DNA of 64,000 nucleotides, taken from positions 62,001-126,000 of the forward strand of contig JBBDXW010000025.1 of the NCBI GenBank assembly GCA_040902105.1, written 5' to 3'. Positions within the stretch are counted from its first letter, which is position 1. Each line of letters begins with the position of its first letter. This document shows positions 18,524-27,728 of this stretch, piece by piece. The translations under genes and the position numbers were made by a program. The notes under the pieces were generated by a model that saw only the letters and a program-made list of their open reading frames with translations, made no database searches and was not told the origin of the DNA. The DNA is from IDS-8 sp040902105 (GTDB taxonomy: Bacteria; Pseudomonadota; Gammaproteobacteria; Steroidobacterales; Woeseiaceae).

Positions 18524-19671
18524 TGGACTTCTCCTTTACCGACGAACAGAATTTACTGCGCGACAACATCGTCAAATTTGCACAACAGGAACTAAACCCG
18601 GGTGCGGCCGAGCGCGACCGGGAACAGACATTCTCGCGCGACCTCTGGCGCAAATGCGCGCAAATTGGCATACAGGGACTTCCCGTCGAGGAGAAGTACG
18701 GTGGCAGCAACGTTGACGCCATCTCGTGCGCCATTGCTTTAGAGGCCCTCGGATACGGTTGTCGCGACGGGGGCCTGGTCTTCTCGCTCTGTGCTCACCT
18801 GCTGGCATGCGTAATTCCGATACACTTTCACGGCACCCTGGAGCAGAAGCAGCGTTATCTGCCCGGACTGTGCGACGGCAGCATGGTTGGGATGCACGCT
18901 ATCACCGAACCTGGCTCAGGTTCAGACTCGTTCGCCATGCGCACGCGTGCGGTGCGGGACGGCGACGGCTGGCGCATTGACGGGACAAAGACTTTTGTTT
19001 CGAATGGGCCTGTCGGTGACGTGGCAATCGTGTTTGCGATAACCGACCCTCAAAAAGGCTTCCACGGCGGGGTGACTGCGTTCGTCATCGACCGCAGTGC
19101 ACGCGGCTTTTCATCGAGTAAAAAATTCGACAAGATGGGACTGCGTTCCTCACCGGTCGGTGAACTGATATTCGAAGAGGTCCGTGTGCCAGATTCGAGC
19201 GTGCTGGGCCATGTAGGCTCCGGCTCAGCAGTATTTGCCACAGCAATGGACTGGGAGCGTACCCTGTTGGTCGCCAGCCACGTCGGCGTCATGGAGCGTG
19301 TTCTGGAGGCATCCGTACTGTACGCGCGCACACGATCTCAGTTCGGGCAGACGATTGGAAAGTTTCAAGCGGTTGCCCACAAAGTCGCGGATATGAAAGT
19401 GCAGCTTGAGGCGGCACGTCTTCTTACGTATCGAACGGCGTGGCGCCTTGACCATGCCAGGAACGCTTCCCTGGACGCGTCCATCACCAAGCTGTTCGTC
19501 AGCGAAGCGCTTGTCAAGACCACACTTGATTCAGTGCAACTGCACGGCGGCTATGGTTTCATGGCCGAATACGACGTCGAGCGCGCGCTGCGCGATGCGA
19601 TCGGCAGCACGATCTATTCCGGCACCTCTGAAATGCAGCGGAATATCATTGCTCGCTGGCTCGGTCTCTAG
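18523..19671 (+). CDS. Acyl-CoA dehydrogenase family flavoprotein, predicted prolyl-carrier oxidase
   Basis: This is a 382-residue FAD-dependent acyl-CoA dehydrogenase fold with ITEPGSGSD, the flavin-binding GYGFMAEYDVERALRD region and the C-terminal SEMQR. The usual catalytic glutamate of the IYEGT motif is Ser366 here (IYSGT). A glutamate is instead present at Glu245 (MDWERTLL), the position used by isovaleryl-CoA dehydrogenase and by prolyl-thioester oxidases such as PltE, RedW and AnaB. Together with the prolyl-type ligase and the carrier this predicts four-electron oxidation of prolyl-S-carrier to pyrrole-2-carboxyl-S-carrier. AnaB-like enzymes stop at dehydroproline, so the exact product is uncertain. 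It is the last gene of the operon. Confidence 0.85.
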   Translation: MDFSFTDEQNLLRDNIVKFAQQELNPGAAERDREQTFSRDLWRKCAQIGIQGLPVEEKYGGSNVDAISCAIALEALGYGCRDGGLVFSLCAHLLACVIPIHFHGTLEQKQRYLPGLCDGSMVGMHAITEPGSGSDSFAMRTRAVRDGDGWRIDGTKTFVSNGPVGDVAIVFAITDPQKGFHGGVTAFVIDRSARGFSSSKKFDKMGLRSSPVGELIFEEVRVPDSSVLGHVGSGSAVFATAMDWERTLLVASHVGVMERVLEASVLYARTRSQFGQTIGKFQAVAHKVADMKVQLEAARLLTYRTAWRLDHARNASLDASITKLFVSEALVKTTLDSVQLHGGYGFMAEYDVERALRDAIGSTIYSGTSEMQRNIIARWLGL

Positions 19672-19704
19672 AGCTGAACAGATCAGTCGCCAACAACAAA
19701 CCGG

Positions 19705-22700
19705 TTAACCGCCACCGCCCGCCGTCAGCTGCACCGTGTCGAACGCTCTCCCGGCAAAGTTGCTCTCATNNNNNNNNNNNNNNNNNNNNNNNNNNNNNNN
19801 NNNNNNNNNNNNNNNNNNNNNNNNNNNNNNNNNNNNNNNNNNNNNNNNNNNNNNNNNNNNNNNNNNNNNCCCCCGCCTTCCAGCTCCGCCCAGCCGCTGC
19901 CGACCGTCGTGCTATCCGCTCCGTCGAACGTCTCCGAGAGCAAGGCTGTCTGACCGGTAACGCTCAAGCTCACCGTCGCCACGTTCGAGTCGTCCAGGCT
20001 GTCATTCACGCGGAACGTGAAGCTGTCCGGGCCCGTGTAACCCGCGTTCGGCGTGTACGTGACCAGCGCGTCGCCGTCGTCGCTTCCCAGCACGCCGTTC
20101 GCCGGCGCCTGCAGCAACGTGAACTCATGCGGCCCCGGGCCATCCGTGTCCGAAAAGCCCAGGGTAATATTAGCCGCCGTGTTCTGCGGCACGTTCACAC
20201 TCTGGTCCTCGGCCACCGGCGGCTCGTTTTCCGGCCCGCCACCGCCGCCCGCCGTCAGCTGCACCGTGTCGAACGCTCTCCCGGCAAAGTTGCTCTCATT
20301 CACACTGTCGGTAAAAAAGCGCACCGTATCCAGTGCCGACGCGTTGTCCAGCGGAACGACGGTCCTCACCACCACGCCGTCCACCAGCACGTCGTAGGTC
20401 GCCTGAGCGAGATTCACGATCACCCGGATATCCGTCAAGCCACTGATCTGCGCCAATCCGGTGGTACTGCCGCCCGCCCGATAGCCGAGCCACTGGTGTT
20501 GGCCGTTCAGCGGGCCCCACACCAGGTTTACACCGATCCCCGCATCCTGGCTGTTCGGGTTCATCAGCGCACCGTCGCCCAACTGCATGAAGACCCGGTA
20601 CGTGCCCTCGGCTCCGGTGCGCGTCCAGTCAAACTCAAAGTCCCAGATCAACTCTCCCGTGGTCGTCCGCTGAAACGACCGCGTCACCATCGGCCGGTTG
20701 ACCGCATCCGCGTTCGCGATGAACACCAGCCGGTTGCCCTGACGGCCCACCTGGCTGCCCCCGCCTTCCAGCTCCGCCCAGCCGCTGCCGACCGTCGTGC
20801 TATCCGCTCCGTTGAATGTCTCCAATAGTACGGTCGTTTGAGTCCCCACACTCACGCTGACAGTCGCCACGTTCGAGGTGTCCAAGCCGTCGTTCACTTG
20901 AAAGGAAAAAGCATCCGGACCCGTGTAACCTGCATTCGGCGTATACGTGACCAGCGCGTCGCCGTCGTTGCTTCCCAGAACGCCATTGCTCGGCCCCTGC
21001 AGCAACGTGAACGTATATGGTCCCGGGCCATCGGTGTCCGAAAAGCCCAAGGTGATGTCCGCCGTCGTGTTCGGCAGCACGTGCACGATCTGGTCCTGCG
21101 CCACGGGCGGCTCGTTGGTTAGCCCGACTACGCTGATGAGCACGGCCCAATCTTCGGTGCTCTGCGCGGGCGGTGGACCGAGATTGAACGGCGAACTCCC
21201 GTCGACCACGGCCGTAGATCCCTGGAACGCGCCCGTACGTGGATTGAACCAGCGCCGTTCGAACGTTTCCGCGACACCCAAAGACACGACAGGCGACGGC
21301 GATGCGTTCGGCAGGTAGATTGCGTAAACTTCTCCGGCCTTGGCGAAAACCTCCGCACCACCGTGCAAGGTGTTCTCGCCCGAGACCAGACCGTCGGCCG
21401 GAACCATCTCCCAAAACGGCAGGTTGTCGTCGACAAATCGCCGCGCATTTCGCGCGTAATCGAAATACTCTTCGTAGACTCTGAAGTCATCGAGGTCCGA
21501 GTCCCCGAAACTCTTGAACATCTCGAATCCGCCGCCGGACAACCAGGCGTCCCACATCGTGCGCTTACGATAATCGTTAGCGGAGATCTGATTCATTCCG
21601 ATCGATTCATCGATCATCACCGGAATAGCATTATTCGCCTCCGCTGTTTCTTGCCGAAAGTACTCGATGGCAGGGCCAATGGATTCAGGTTCCTGCCAGG
21701 TCTGAACCGACATGACACGAAACCAGCTATCGCCGAGAAACGGAGCGAGAGCAGTGGCATAGGTATTGCCGTGCGGATGTACCGTGATCGGATGATCGTA
21801 GGGGTCGAGTACTTGAATGTGCTGCCCGAACGCACGAATCGTACTCGCGCTCAGCGGCAACTCGAGATTGAATTCCTCGCAAATGTTCCATTGCAGGGCG
21901 TTGTGATGCCCGAACCGCGCCACGAGCTCCCGGTAGAAAAGCTTACGTTCTGTGCCGAGCGTGGCATTGTCGAGCTCTTGTTTATTTGCAGCAGTCTTGT
22001 CGCTGAGCACGAAATGAAGAAACAACCCCTTCCGTTGTGCGTGCTGAAACACCTGCTCCCATTGACGAAGTTTGCTGATGTCGAAGTGGAGATTGTCATT
22101 CGAGGTAGAACCGTTGCGATTGATGGCCGGGCTCGCATACGGCCAGACATCCTGGCCGTCCGCGCCTATGTTCATCGGCATGAAGTAGATCGAGTTGATC
22201 TCTTGCTCGGCAAGGTAGTTCAACGCGCCGATAATGCCCCGGCCGTCGGTGGTCCCCGCGCTATCCGGGCTGTCCCAATCCGGATCGCCACTCTGCCAAT
22301 CCGCTATGTGATTGGCATAGCTATGCCACGCGTTCGGCGTGTTGTCGAAACCCTCGTAGCCGAGAAGGTTTTCCGGGTTGTTCGTGCCGAGCTTGAGCCA
22401 AAAGCCGCCATCACGGAATTTCAGGTGATGCTGGTCGATCGACTCCAGCCGTCCGTACTTCAAGAATCCCGCGGCATTCGGATTACGGTCGGCGACGCTG
22501 ATCGTGCCGGCATCGCCATCGAAATGAGCGGCCGTGCCCGCTGTCGGATTCAGATTAACGGCGATTGCGGCGCCGGTGCGAAACGACGCCTGATAACTCC
22601 ATTGGCCGGCCTCATCCGGCGTGAAGCGCACGCGCCATACCGATCCGGTAGCCCCACCGGTGCCGTTGCCATCGAAATAACCGGGTACCGTGTACACGGT

Positions 22701-22916
22701 GCCGCGCGGCGCAGTGAATGTGACCTGTAGCCGGAAGTCGAGGAAAGGATTGGGACTGACGTCCAGCTCATTGCGCGTCGGGCCCTGAAAGTCGATCGTG
22801 AGCGGGTGCCATTTTCGAAGCTCGCCGCTCACCTGGCCGCCGAAAGCCATCAGCGGCAGTGCTGTTGCGACAAGACACAGCACGACCTGCGTCGCTTTAG
22901 ACATCAGGGGGTTCAT
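19705..22916 (-). CDS. Secreted DUF5060 glycoside hydrolase with duplicated cadherin-like and jelly-roll domains (interrupted by an assembly gap)
   Basis: After a signal peptide (core VVLCLVATALPLMAFG), residues ~29-110 form a DUF5060 domain. A TIM-barrel hydrolase follows, with likely catalytic Glu residues in WNICEEFN and VMIDESIG. The C-terminal part alternates cadherin-like domains (NEPPVA, TPNAGYTGPD) with concanavalin-like domains (LLETFNGADSTTVGSGW, GRAFDTVQLTAGGGG), each present twice. The second jelly-roll copy is broken by 100 N. After the gap the true frame continues as ESNFAGRAFDTVQ and stops at 19705-19707, one frame off from the sequence before the gap. Replacing the N by the 458 bases predicted from the intact copy restores one frame of about 1189 residues. 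Its substrate is unknown; it may trim the cell's own polysaccharide. Confidence 0.85.
19770..19869. other. Assembly gap of 100 N
   Basis: Exactly 100 N fill this stretch, the usual placeholder for a gap of unknown size. The bases on both sides match the intact repeat copy at about 20241-20299 and from 20758 on, so the assembler stopped inside a duplicated domain. Confidence 0.98.
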
Positions 22917-22934
22917 AATTCGTAGCTCGAGTGC

Positions 22935-25841
22935 TCAATCGTTGGCGACCGTGAAGGTCGCGTGGACGACAACTGTACCGCCGCTCGTGCGGTCGATTAC
23001 GGCCGTGATCGTGTGCGAGCCATCGCTCAGCTGTCCCGTGTTGAACGGATTGGCTGTCGCTACGGAGCCTCCCGCAAAGTCATGCGGCGCCGTTTTCTCC
23101 GTAAATCGGGGCGCGCCATTGGTGCCGGGGTCGTCGAGGTAGAAGCGCACCCGGGTCACGCCAGTGCCCGGTGTCACGAATGCGTACATGTTCCCCTCGA
23201 CCTGCGCCCCGTCGAGCGCCTCCGCGGCGGTCCGATTCGCCTGCCGGCTCCAGACGAGCGTGTGAGTGCCGCCGCCACCGCCGACCGTCAATGTCACCTG
23301 CAACGTATCTTGTGTGTACCCCGGCGCTGTCGCCGTTACAGTCGCCGTATGGGTCGTCCCTGCTGCAAGCCCGGTCGTATCGGCCAGCAACGTCAGAGTC
23401 GCCGAAGTCGCGCCGGCCTCCGGGTTGACGGTGAGCCATGGCGCCGTGTCACTGACGGTGTAACTCGCTGTGCCGGCTGTCGCACTCAAGTTCACGACCG
23501 CTGTCGCGGTATCTCCGGCCTGGGCATTTACTGCCACCGCATCGGAAGAGAACAGCAGCGCCGGCGCGTTGTTGCCGACTGTGAAGGTCGCGTGAACCAC
23601 CTCCGTGCCGCCGGTCGTCCTGTCGATAGCCGCGGTGATCGTATGCAACCCATCGGCCAGCTGCCTGGTGTCGAACGGGACGGCTGCTGCTACCGTGCCT
23701 CCGGCGAAATCATACGGCGCCGTATTCTCCCTGTTCCGAGGCGCACCATTCATCCCGGGGTTATCAAGGTAAAACCGCACCTGCGTCGCTCCCGTGTCCG
23801 GTGTCACGAAGGCATACAGGTTCCCGTCGGTCTGTGCGCCGTCCAGGCCCTCTGCCCCCGTCCGGGTCGCTTGCCGGCTCCAGACGAGGGTATAAGCACC
23901 GTCGCCGCCGCCGACCGTCAGCGTTACCTCCATCGTGGCTGGCGCGTACCCTGGCGCGCTGGCGGTCACCGTTGTGGTGTGCGTCGTGCCGGCCGCGAGT
24001 CCGCTCGCATCCGCCTGCAACGTCAGCGCGACAGGAGTGATACCGGTCTGTGGGCTCACGGTGAGCCACGGCGCGCTCTCACTCACCGTGTAGCTCGCGG
24101 TCCCGAGCGTCGTGCTCAGGTCGACCTGGGCGACTGTGGTTTCGCCCGCTGCGACGCCTATGGTGGCTGCAGAAGAGTCGAACATGAGCTCTGGCGGACA
24201 CGTCCCGGTCGTGTACTGAAAGCTGTCGACCATGACGGGAGGGGACCCCTCACCGGTCACACCGTATGTATCGAGACGGATCGAGCCCGCCGCCGAGACA
24301 ACCAGACGCGAGAAGTGATGATGACTGTTAGTGCGAACCGCTGTCCACGACGGCGGCGGCACGGTCGCGAACTGCGAGAAGCCGCCGTTGAGGTTGCTCA
24401 TCTTGCCGCCGGGGCTGACCGTGACCCAGGTCACGCCATCACTGGTCGTGTAACAGGTCCGGGAGGACGACGTTGAGGTGTTTGTGGCAGGTACGTCAGT
24501 GAGTGGATAGGTGCGCTCATATGCCTGGTCGTGCGAGGCCAGCACCAGGTGTATGTCGAGACTCTCGAACAGCGGACCGAGCTGTGCTCGTAGCTGCGTG
24601 TTTGAATGGTGATTGGTGCCGTCCGCGAAGGGCGAAACATGGAAGTAAGGAATGATCCAGCGCTGGCCGGCTGCCTGCGCGGCGAGGATGTCCTGCACGA
24701 TCCATTGAAGCGTGCCGGAAGAAAGTCCTTCGGAGTTCGACACCGCGAAAATCGAAACGAAATGTACGTCGCCCACATCAAAGGAATAGTTTCGGCGGCT
24801 GTCGAAGCCCTCGGGCGTGGGGAACCTGGCGGCCCAGGGTGCAAAGCCCTCGCCGAGCAATGCCTCGTGGTTGCCGTACGTCGGCATCAGCGGCGAGCGC
24901 GCGGCGATGGGCTGCATCTGGTTGAACCAGGCGTCGATCGTGTTTTGCAGCGAGCCGTAACGCTTGTCGGTGTCGAAATAGACGTAGTCGCCCCCGGGAA
25001 GGACCAATGTCGGCTGCAGCGCGACGATCTCGTCCACAACCTGCTGCGTACCCGTAGCCAGTCCGTCGAGCCTGCCAACGAGGCCGGTATCGGCGACGTA
25101 GATCACCGAGAAATCGGCAGGTCCGGCCGGTGGCGCGGTATGCGTGGTAAACGCAGGGCTCCAGACACCGCCATCCCCGGGAACGCGGTATTCATAGCCG
25201 GAGTCGGGGGTGAGCCTGCGCAAAGTAACCTCGTGGAGGATTCCGGATGTTCCGGAAGGCCGAGGCGCTCCGATCTCGCTTTGCCAGGAGGTTGCTCCTG
25301 CTGGCCGGTAATCAGCGCTTGAAGGGGTAGTCACGTTACGGGTACGCCAGACTATTGTCAGCGTAGTTGCCGGGTCTTCCACCCACGCCAGATGAACCTG
25401 ATCCGGTGGCCCCTCGGTGGGCGGGGCAGGTTCGTTCGATACGACGAAGGTTGCTGTGACGACCTCCGTCATTCCGTCGCTCCGAACGATCGCCGCCGTG
25501 ATTGAGTGGCCTCCGTCCGCGACCTGTTCGGTCTGGAAAGCTGTAGCCGTCGAGACCGTTCCCCCGACAAAGTCGAACGGTGCATTACTCTCGGAGTGCC
25601 GCGGCGACCCCGTCATTCCAGGGTTGTCCAGCCAGAAGCGGACACTCGAGGCGCCGCTTTCGGGTGTCGTAAAGACGTAGATGTTGCCCGTCACGGTCGC
25701 GCCATCGAGCGGAACGGGGTTTGTCCTGTCGGGCGAGAGGCTGACGTCCAGTTGAAAGGCTGTCGCGTCGACGGCATACGCGAGCTGCAAAATCAACGGT
25801 AGCGCGATGAGCTTGTGGTGCAACGTACGTTTCAGGAACAT
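22935..25841 (-). CDS. Secreted purple-acid-phosphatase-like protein with Ig-like and BACON-like modules
   Basis: This is a 968-residue exported protein. The signal peptide (LIALPLILQLAYAVDATA) follows the ATG at 25841, which has GGTGGG upstream. An Ig-like module comes first, then a purple-acid-phosphatase N-terminal domain and a metallophosphoesterase core. Metal motifs are DTG, GGDYVYFD, GNHE, YFHVSPF and SHDQAYERT. In the last, the canonical GHxH appears as SHDQ, so one metal-ligand histidine is glutamine. The C-terminal part has two BACON-like domains (WLTVSPQTG, WLTVNPEAG), each followed by an Ig-like module (YAFVTP, FYLDNPG). The same modules occur in the protein at 7485. It may be a phosphatase or a phosphodiesterase acting outside the cell. 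It lies 18 bases upstream of the glycoside hydrolase, and the two are probably co-transcribed. Confidence 0.85.
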   Translation of the reverse strand: MFLKRTLHHKLIALPLILQLAYAVDATAFQLDVSLSPDRTNPVPLDGATVTGNIYVFTTPESGASSVRFWLDNPGMTGSPRHSESNAPFDFVGGTVSTATAFQTEQVADGGHSITAAIVRSDGMTEVVTATFVVSNEPAPPTEGPPDQVHLAWVEDPATTLTIVWRTRNVTTPSSADYRPAGATSWQSEIGAPRPSGTSGILHEVTLRRLTPDSGYEYRVPGDGGVWSPAFTTHTAPPAGPADFSVIYVADTGLVGRLDGLATGTQQVVDEIVALQPTLVLPGGDYVYFDTDKRYGSLQNTIDAWFNQMQPIAARSPLMPTYGNHEALLGEGFAPWAARFPTPEGFDSRRNYSFDVGDVHFVSIFAVSNSEGLSSGTLQWIVQDILAAQAAGQRWIIPYFHVSPFADGTNHHSNTQLRAQLGPLFESLDIHLVLASHDQAYERTYPLTDVPATNTSTSSSRTCYTTSDGVTWVTVSPGGKMSNLNGGFSQFATVPPPSWTAVRTNSHHHFSRLVVSAAGSIRLDTYGVTGEGSPPVMVDSFQYTTGTCPPELMFDSSAATIGVAAGETTVAQVDLSTTLGTASYTVSESAPWLTVSPQTGITPVALTLQADASGLAAGTTHTTTVTASAPGYAPATMEVTLTVGGGDGAYTLVWSRQATRTGAEGLDGAQTDGNLYAFVTPDTGATQVRFYLDNPGMNGAPRNRENTAPYDFAGGTVAAAVPFDTRQLADGLHTITAAIDRTTGGTEVVHATFTVGNNAPALLFSSDAVAVNAQAGDTATAVVNLSATAGTASYTVSDTAPWLTVNPEAGATSATLTLLADTTGLAAGTTHTATVTATAPGYTQDTLQVTLTVGGGGGTHTLVWSRQANRTAAEALDGAQVEGNMYAFVTPGTGVTRVRFYLDDPGTNGAPRFTEKTAPHDFAGGSVATANPFNTGQLSDGSHTITAVIDRTSGGTVVVHATFTVAND
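22947..24190 (-). repeat. Tandem duplication of a BACON plus Ig-like module
   Basis: Two copies offset by 630 bases (about 210 codons) run from 22947 and from 23577. Matching landmarks are the GTGAAGGTCGCGTG segments at the start of each copy and the GTTGAGC-type linker codons. A third, more diverged Ig-like module lies near the protein's N-terminus. Confidence 0.8.
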
Positions 25842-26335
25842 ATCCCACCTGTCCAGCACGCGACGAAGACATTCCGTTGCCGTGCCCAATGAGTCGTCGC
25901 CCCAGCCGCGCAGTCCGCAGCCTCGCGGTTTCCGACAAAGCGATGCATTGGTCCAAGCAAGAACCGTGCCCCGAATGTTTCATCATTAAAATTAGCAGGT
26001 TACAAATGGTCTCAAGCCAAACTGTTTAATTTCCCGACACCTGCTTGCCGGGTTATTACCGCGAACGAGTTCAGGCTGACCCGCGAGCAGAGGTCTGATT
26101 GAGAACCCGTACCGGATGTCTGCCGCAAAATTTGAAAGAGTTCCAAATAACGCAATCATCGGCGACTATCCATCAAGGGGAGGCGCGCTCGAACGTACCC
26201 CTCGTGAAAAAAATGCCAGCTCCTTTGTTATCAGACTTATCTTTCTGTCAGCGCTCTGAGATGCGCTGCCGCTGCGACGTGTATACCGCGTGCGCACAGG
26301 TCTGCCTCTCAGCCGTCGTTGCCGGCGAGTAACGT
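25842..26335. other. Divergent intergenic region
   Basis: This 494-base space separates the leftward phosphatase/hydrolase pair from the rightward polymerase gene. It contains an A+T-rich patch around 25980-26030 where promoters for both directions would be expected. I find no pair of hexamers strong enough to report. Short open frames here lack ribosome binding sites and family features. Confidence 0.5.
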
Positions 26336-27703
26336 ATGTTAACCGCAGCAGCTTTTCTGACTGTATACGTTGCCGGTTGCTTGTTGGCCCTGGTTCGTCA
26401 TCCCATTTTCGGATTGGTTACCTATGTTGGAGTGTTCTATCTTCATCCGCCTGCGCGCTGGTGGGGAGCGGAACTCCCTTCGCTTCGCTGGTCGCTTATT
26501 GCTGCCGGGATCACGCTGCTCGCAGTGATGATGCATCACTCCGATGACAAAAGTCCGCGCTTGTTCGGATACAGTCTGATGCGAGGAAGCCTTTTTTTCC
26601 TCGGCTGGCTCACCTTGCAGTCCCTTTGGGCCCTCGACCAAACGATGCACTTTGAATTACTCACATTGACGGCGAAATACGTCCTGTTAATGGCGCTGAT
26701 ATACAAATGCATCGACTCCACCACCCACTTGAAGTACTTCTTATGGGCGCATGCGGCAGGTTGCTTCTACCTTGGTACAATCGTCTTTACCGAGTACGCT
26801 GGAGGTCGTTTCGAGGGCTTTGGCGGACCGGGAATCAGCGAAGCAAATTCTGGAGGACTTCAAGTCGCGACCGGGGTTGTCGTGACCTTTGCGCTGTTCC
26901 TCTCCGGTAAATGGGTAGAAAAGGCCACTGCTATCGGCTTCATGCCTTTCATACTCAACGCCCTGGTGGCAACCTTAAGCCGGAGCGGGTTCCTGGCCCT
27001 CGCGGTTGCGGGAGTGTTGTTCAACCTTTTCGTCCCAAAGGAAAAAACGAAAGTCGTACGTGCATTCTCCCTCCTCGGCCTTGGGCTATTTCTCGTAATA
27101 ACCAACCCCGTCTATTGGGACAGGATTGACACGATTCTCGTCGCTGGCGAGGAAATTGAAGATGAGGATACCGGTGCCGGGCGACTCGTTCTCATGGAAG
27201 CTCAGTTACGAATGTTTGTCGACCATCCCTTTGGATGCGGGCATCGTTGTACCGCTACGCTAAGTCCGGCGTATCTGGACGATGTCTATCTTACGGGCAC
27301 AGAGGAGAGACGCGCACGATCGTCTCACAATACTTTTATGAGTTTCCTCGTTGAGCAAGGTATACCGGGTGTTGTGTTGTACATCATGTTACTAATCTGG
27401 GTCACACGGTCGGCGGTGCGCTTGCGAGAACCGATGAGAAGTTCATCCGGTTTGCTGCCCAACACTTACGCCGCTACGGTCGCTATTCTGGGAGCTATCA
27501 TCGTAGGTGATTTATTCGTTGACTACCTCAAGTTCGAAGCACGGGTGTGGTTTCTTGCCATATTGATGGTGTTGGATAAGTTGGACACTGCAAATCAAGT
27601 CAAAGTGCAACAAGATTCTGAGCCTGAGACTCTTCCCGTCAACAGGGTCATGAAAAAAGGGGCCCCCACGAGGCTGGCGCGTAAGATGGTCGTTCAGAGA
27701 TGA
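26336..27703 (+). CDS. O-antigen ligase/polymerase family protein, exosortase A-associated (Wzy-like)
   Basis: This is a 455-residue inner-membrane protein with about ten hydrophobic segments and the Wzy_C/WaaL-type periplasmic region. Conserved patterns are the start TVYVAGCLLALVRHPIFG, GPGISEANSGG, LSRSGFLAL and SSHNTFMSFLVEQGIPG. It fits the exosortase-A-associated putative O-glycosylation ligase group (TIGR03097). In this locus it is the best candidate for polymerising the repeat unit or attaching glycan to an acceptor. It stands alone, convergent with the alkaline-phosphatase-fold gene 25 bases after its stop. Only a weak GGCGAG sequence precedes the ATG. Confidence 0.88.
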   Translation: MLTAAAFLTVYVAGCLLALVRHPIFGLVTYVGVFYLHPPARWWGAELPSLRWSLIAAGITLLAVMMHHSDDKSPRLFGYSLMRGSLFFLGWLTLQSLWALDQTMHFELLTLTAKYVLLMALIYKCIDSTTHLKYFLWAHAAGCFYLGTIVFTEYAGGRFEGFGGPGISEANSGGLQVATGVVVTFALFLSGKWVEKATAIGFMPFILNALVATLSRSGFLALAVAGVLFNLFVPKEKTKVVRAFSLLGLGLFLVITNPVYWDRIDTILVAGEEIEDEDTGAGRLVLMEAQLRMFVDHPFGCGHRCTATLSPAYLDDVYLTGTEERRARSSHNTFMSFLVEQGIPGVVLYIMLLIWVTRSAVRLREPMRSSSGLLPNTYAATVAILGAIIVGDLFVDYLKFEARVWFLAILMVLDKLDTANQVKVQQDSEPETLPVNRVMKKGAPTRLARKMVVQR

Positions 27704-27728
27704 TGGACGAGAGGAGCTGCCCGAGGAG

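Noticed and set aside
19725..19769. C-terminus MRATLPGERSTRCS for the glycoside hydrolase after the N gap
   Set aside because: It arises only because the 100-N placeholder has the wrong length; the repeat copy shows that the true frame reads ESNFAGRAFDTVQ and stops at 19705.
21363..24476. Plus-strand frames of 455 and 504 codons opposite the glycoside hydrolase and phosphatase-like genes
   Set aside because: The minus-strand products have signal peptides and catalytic motifs; the plus-strand translations are Arg-rich noise.
26099..26332. 77-codon open frame before the polymerase gene
   Set aside because: It has no ribosome binding site, no family resemblance and an atypical composition; it is probably non-coding leader sequence.
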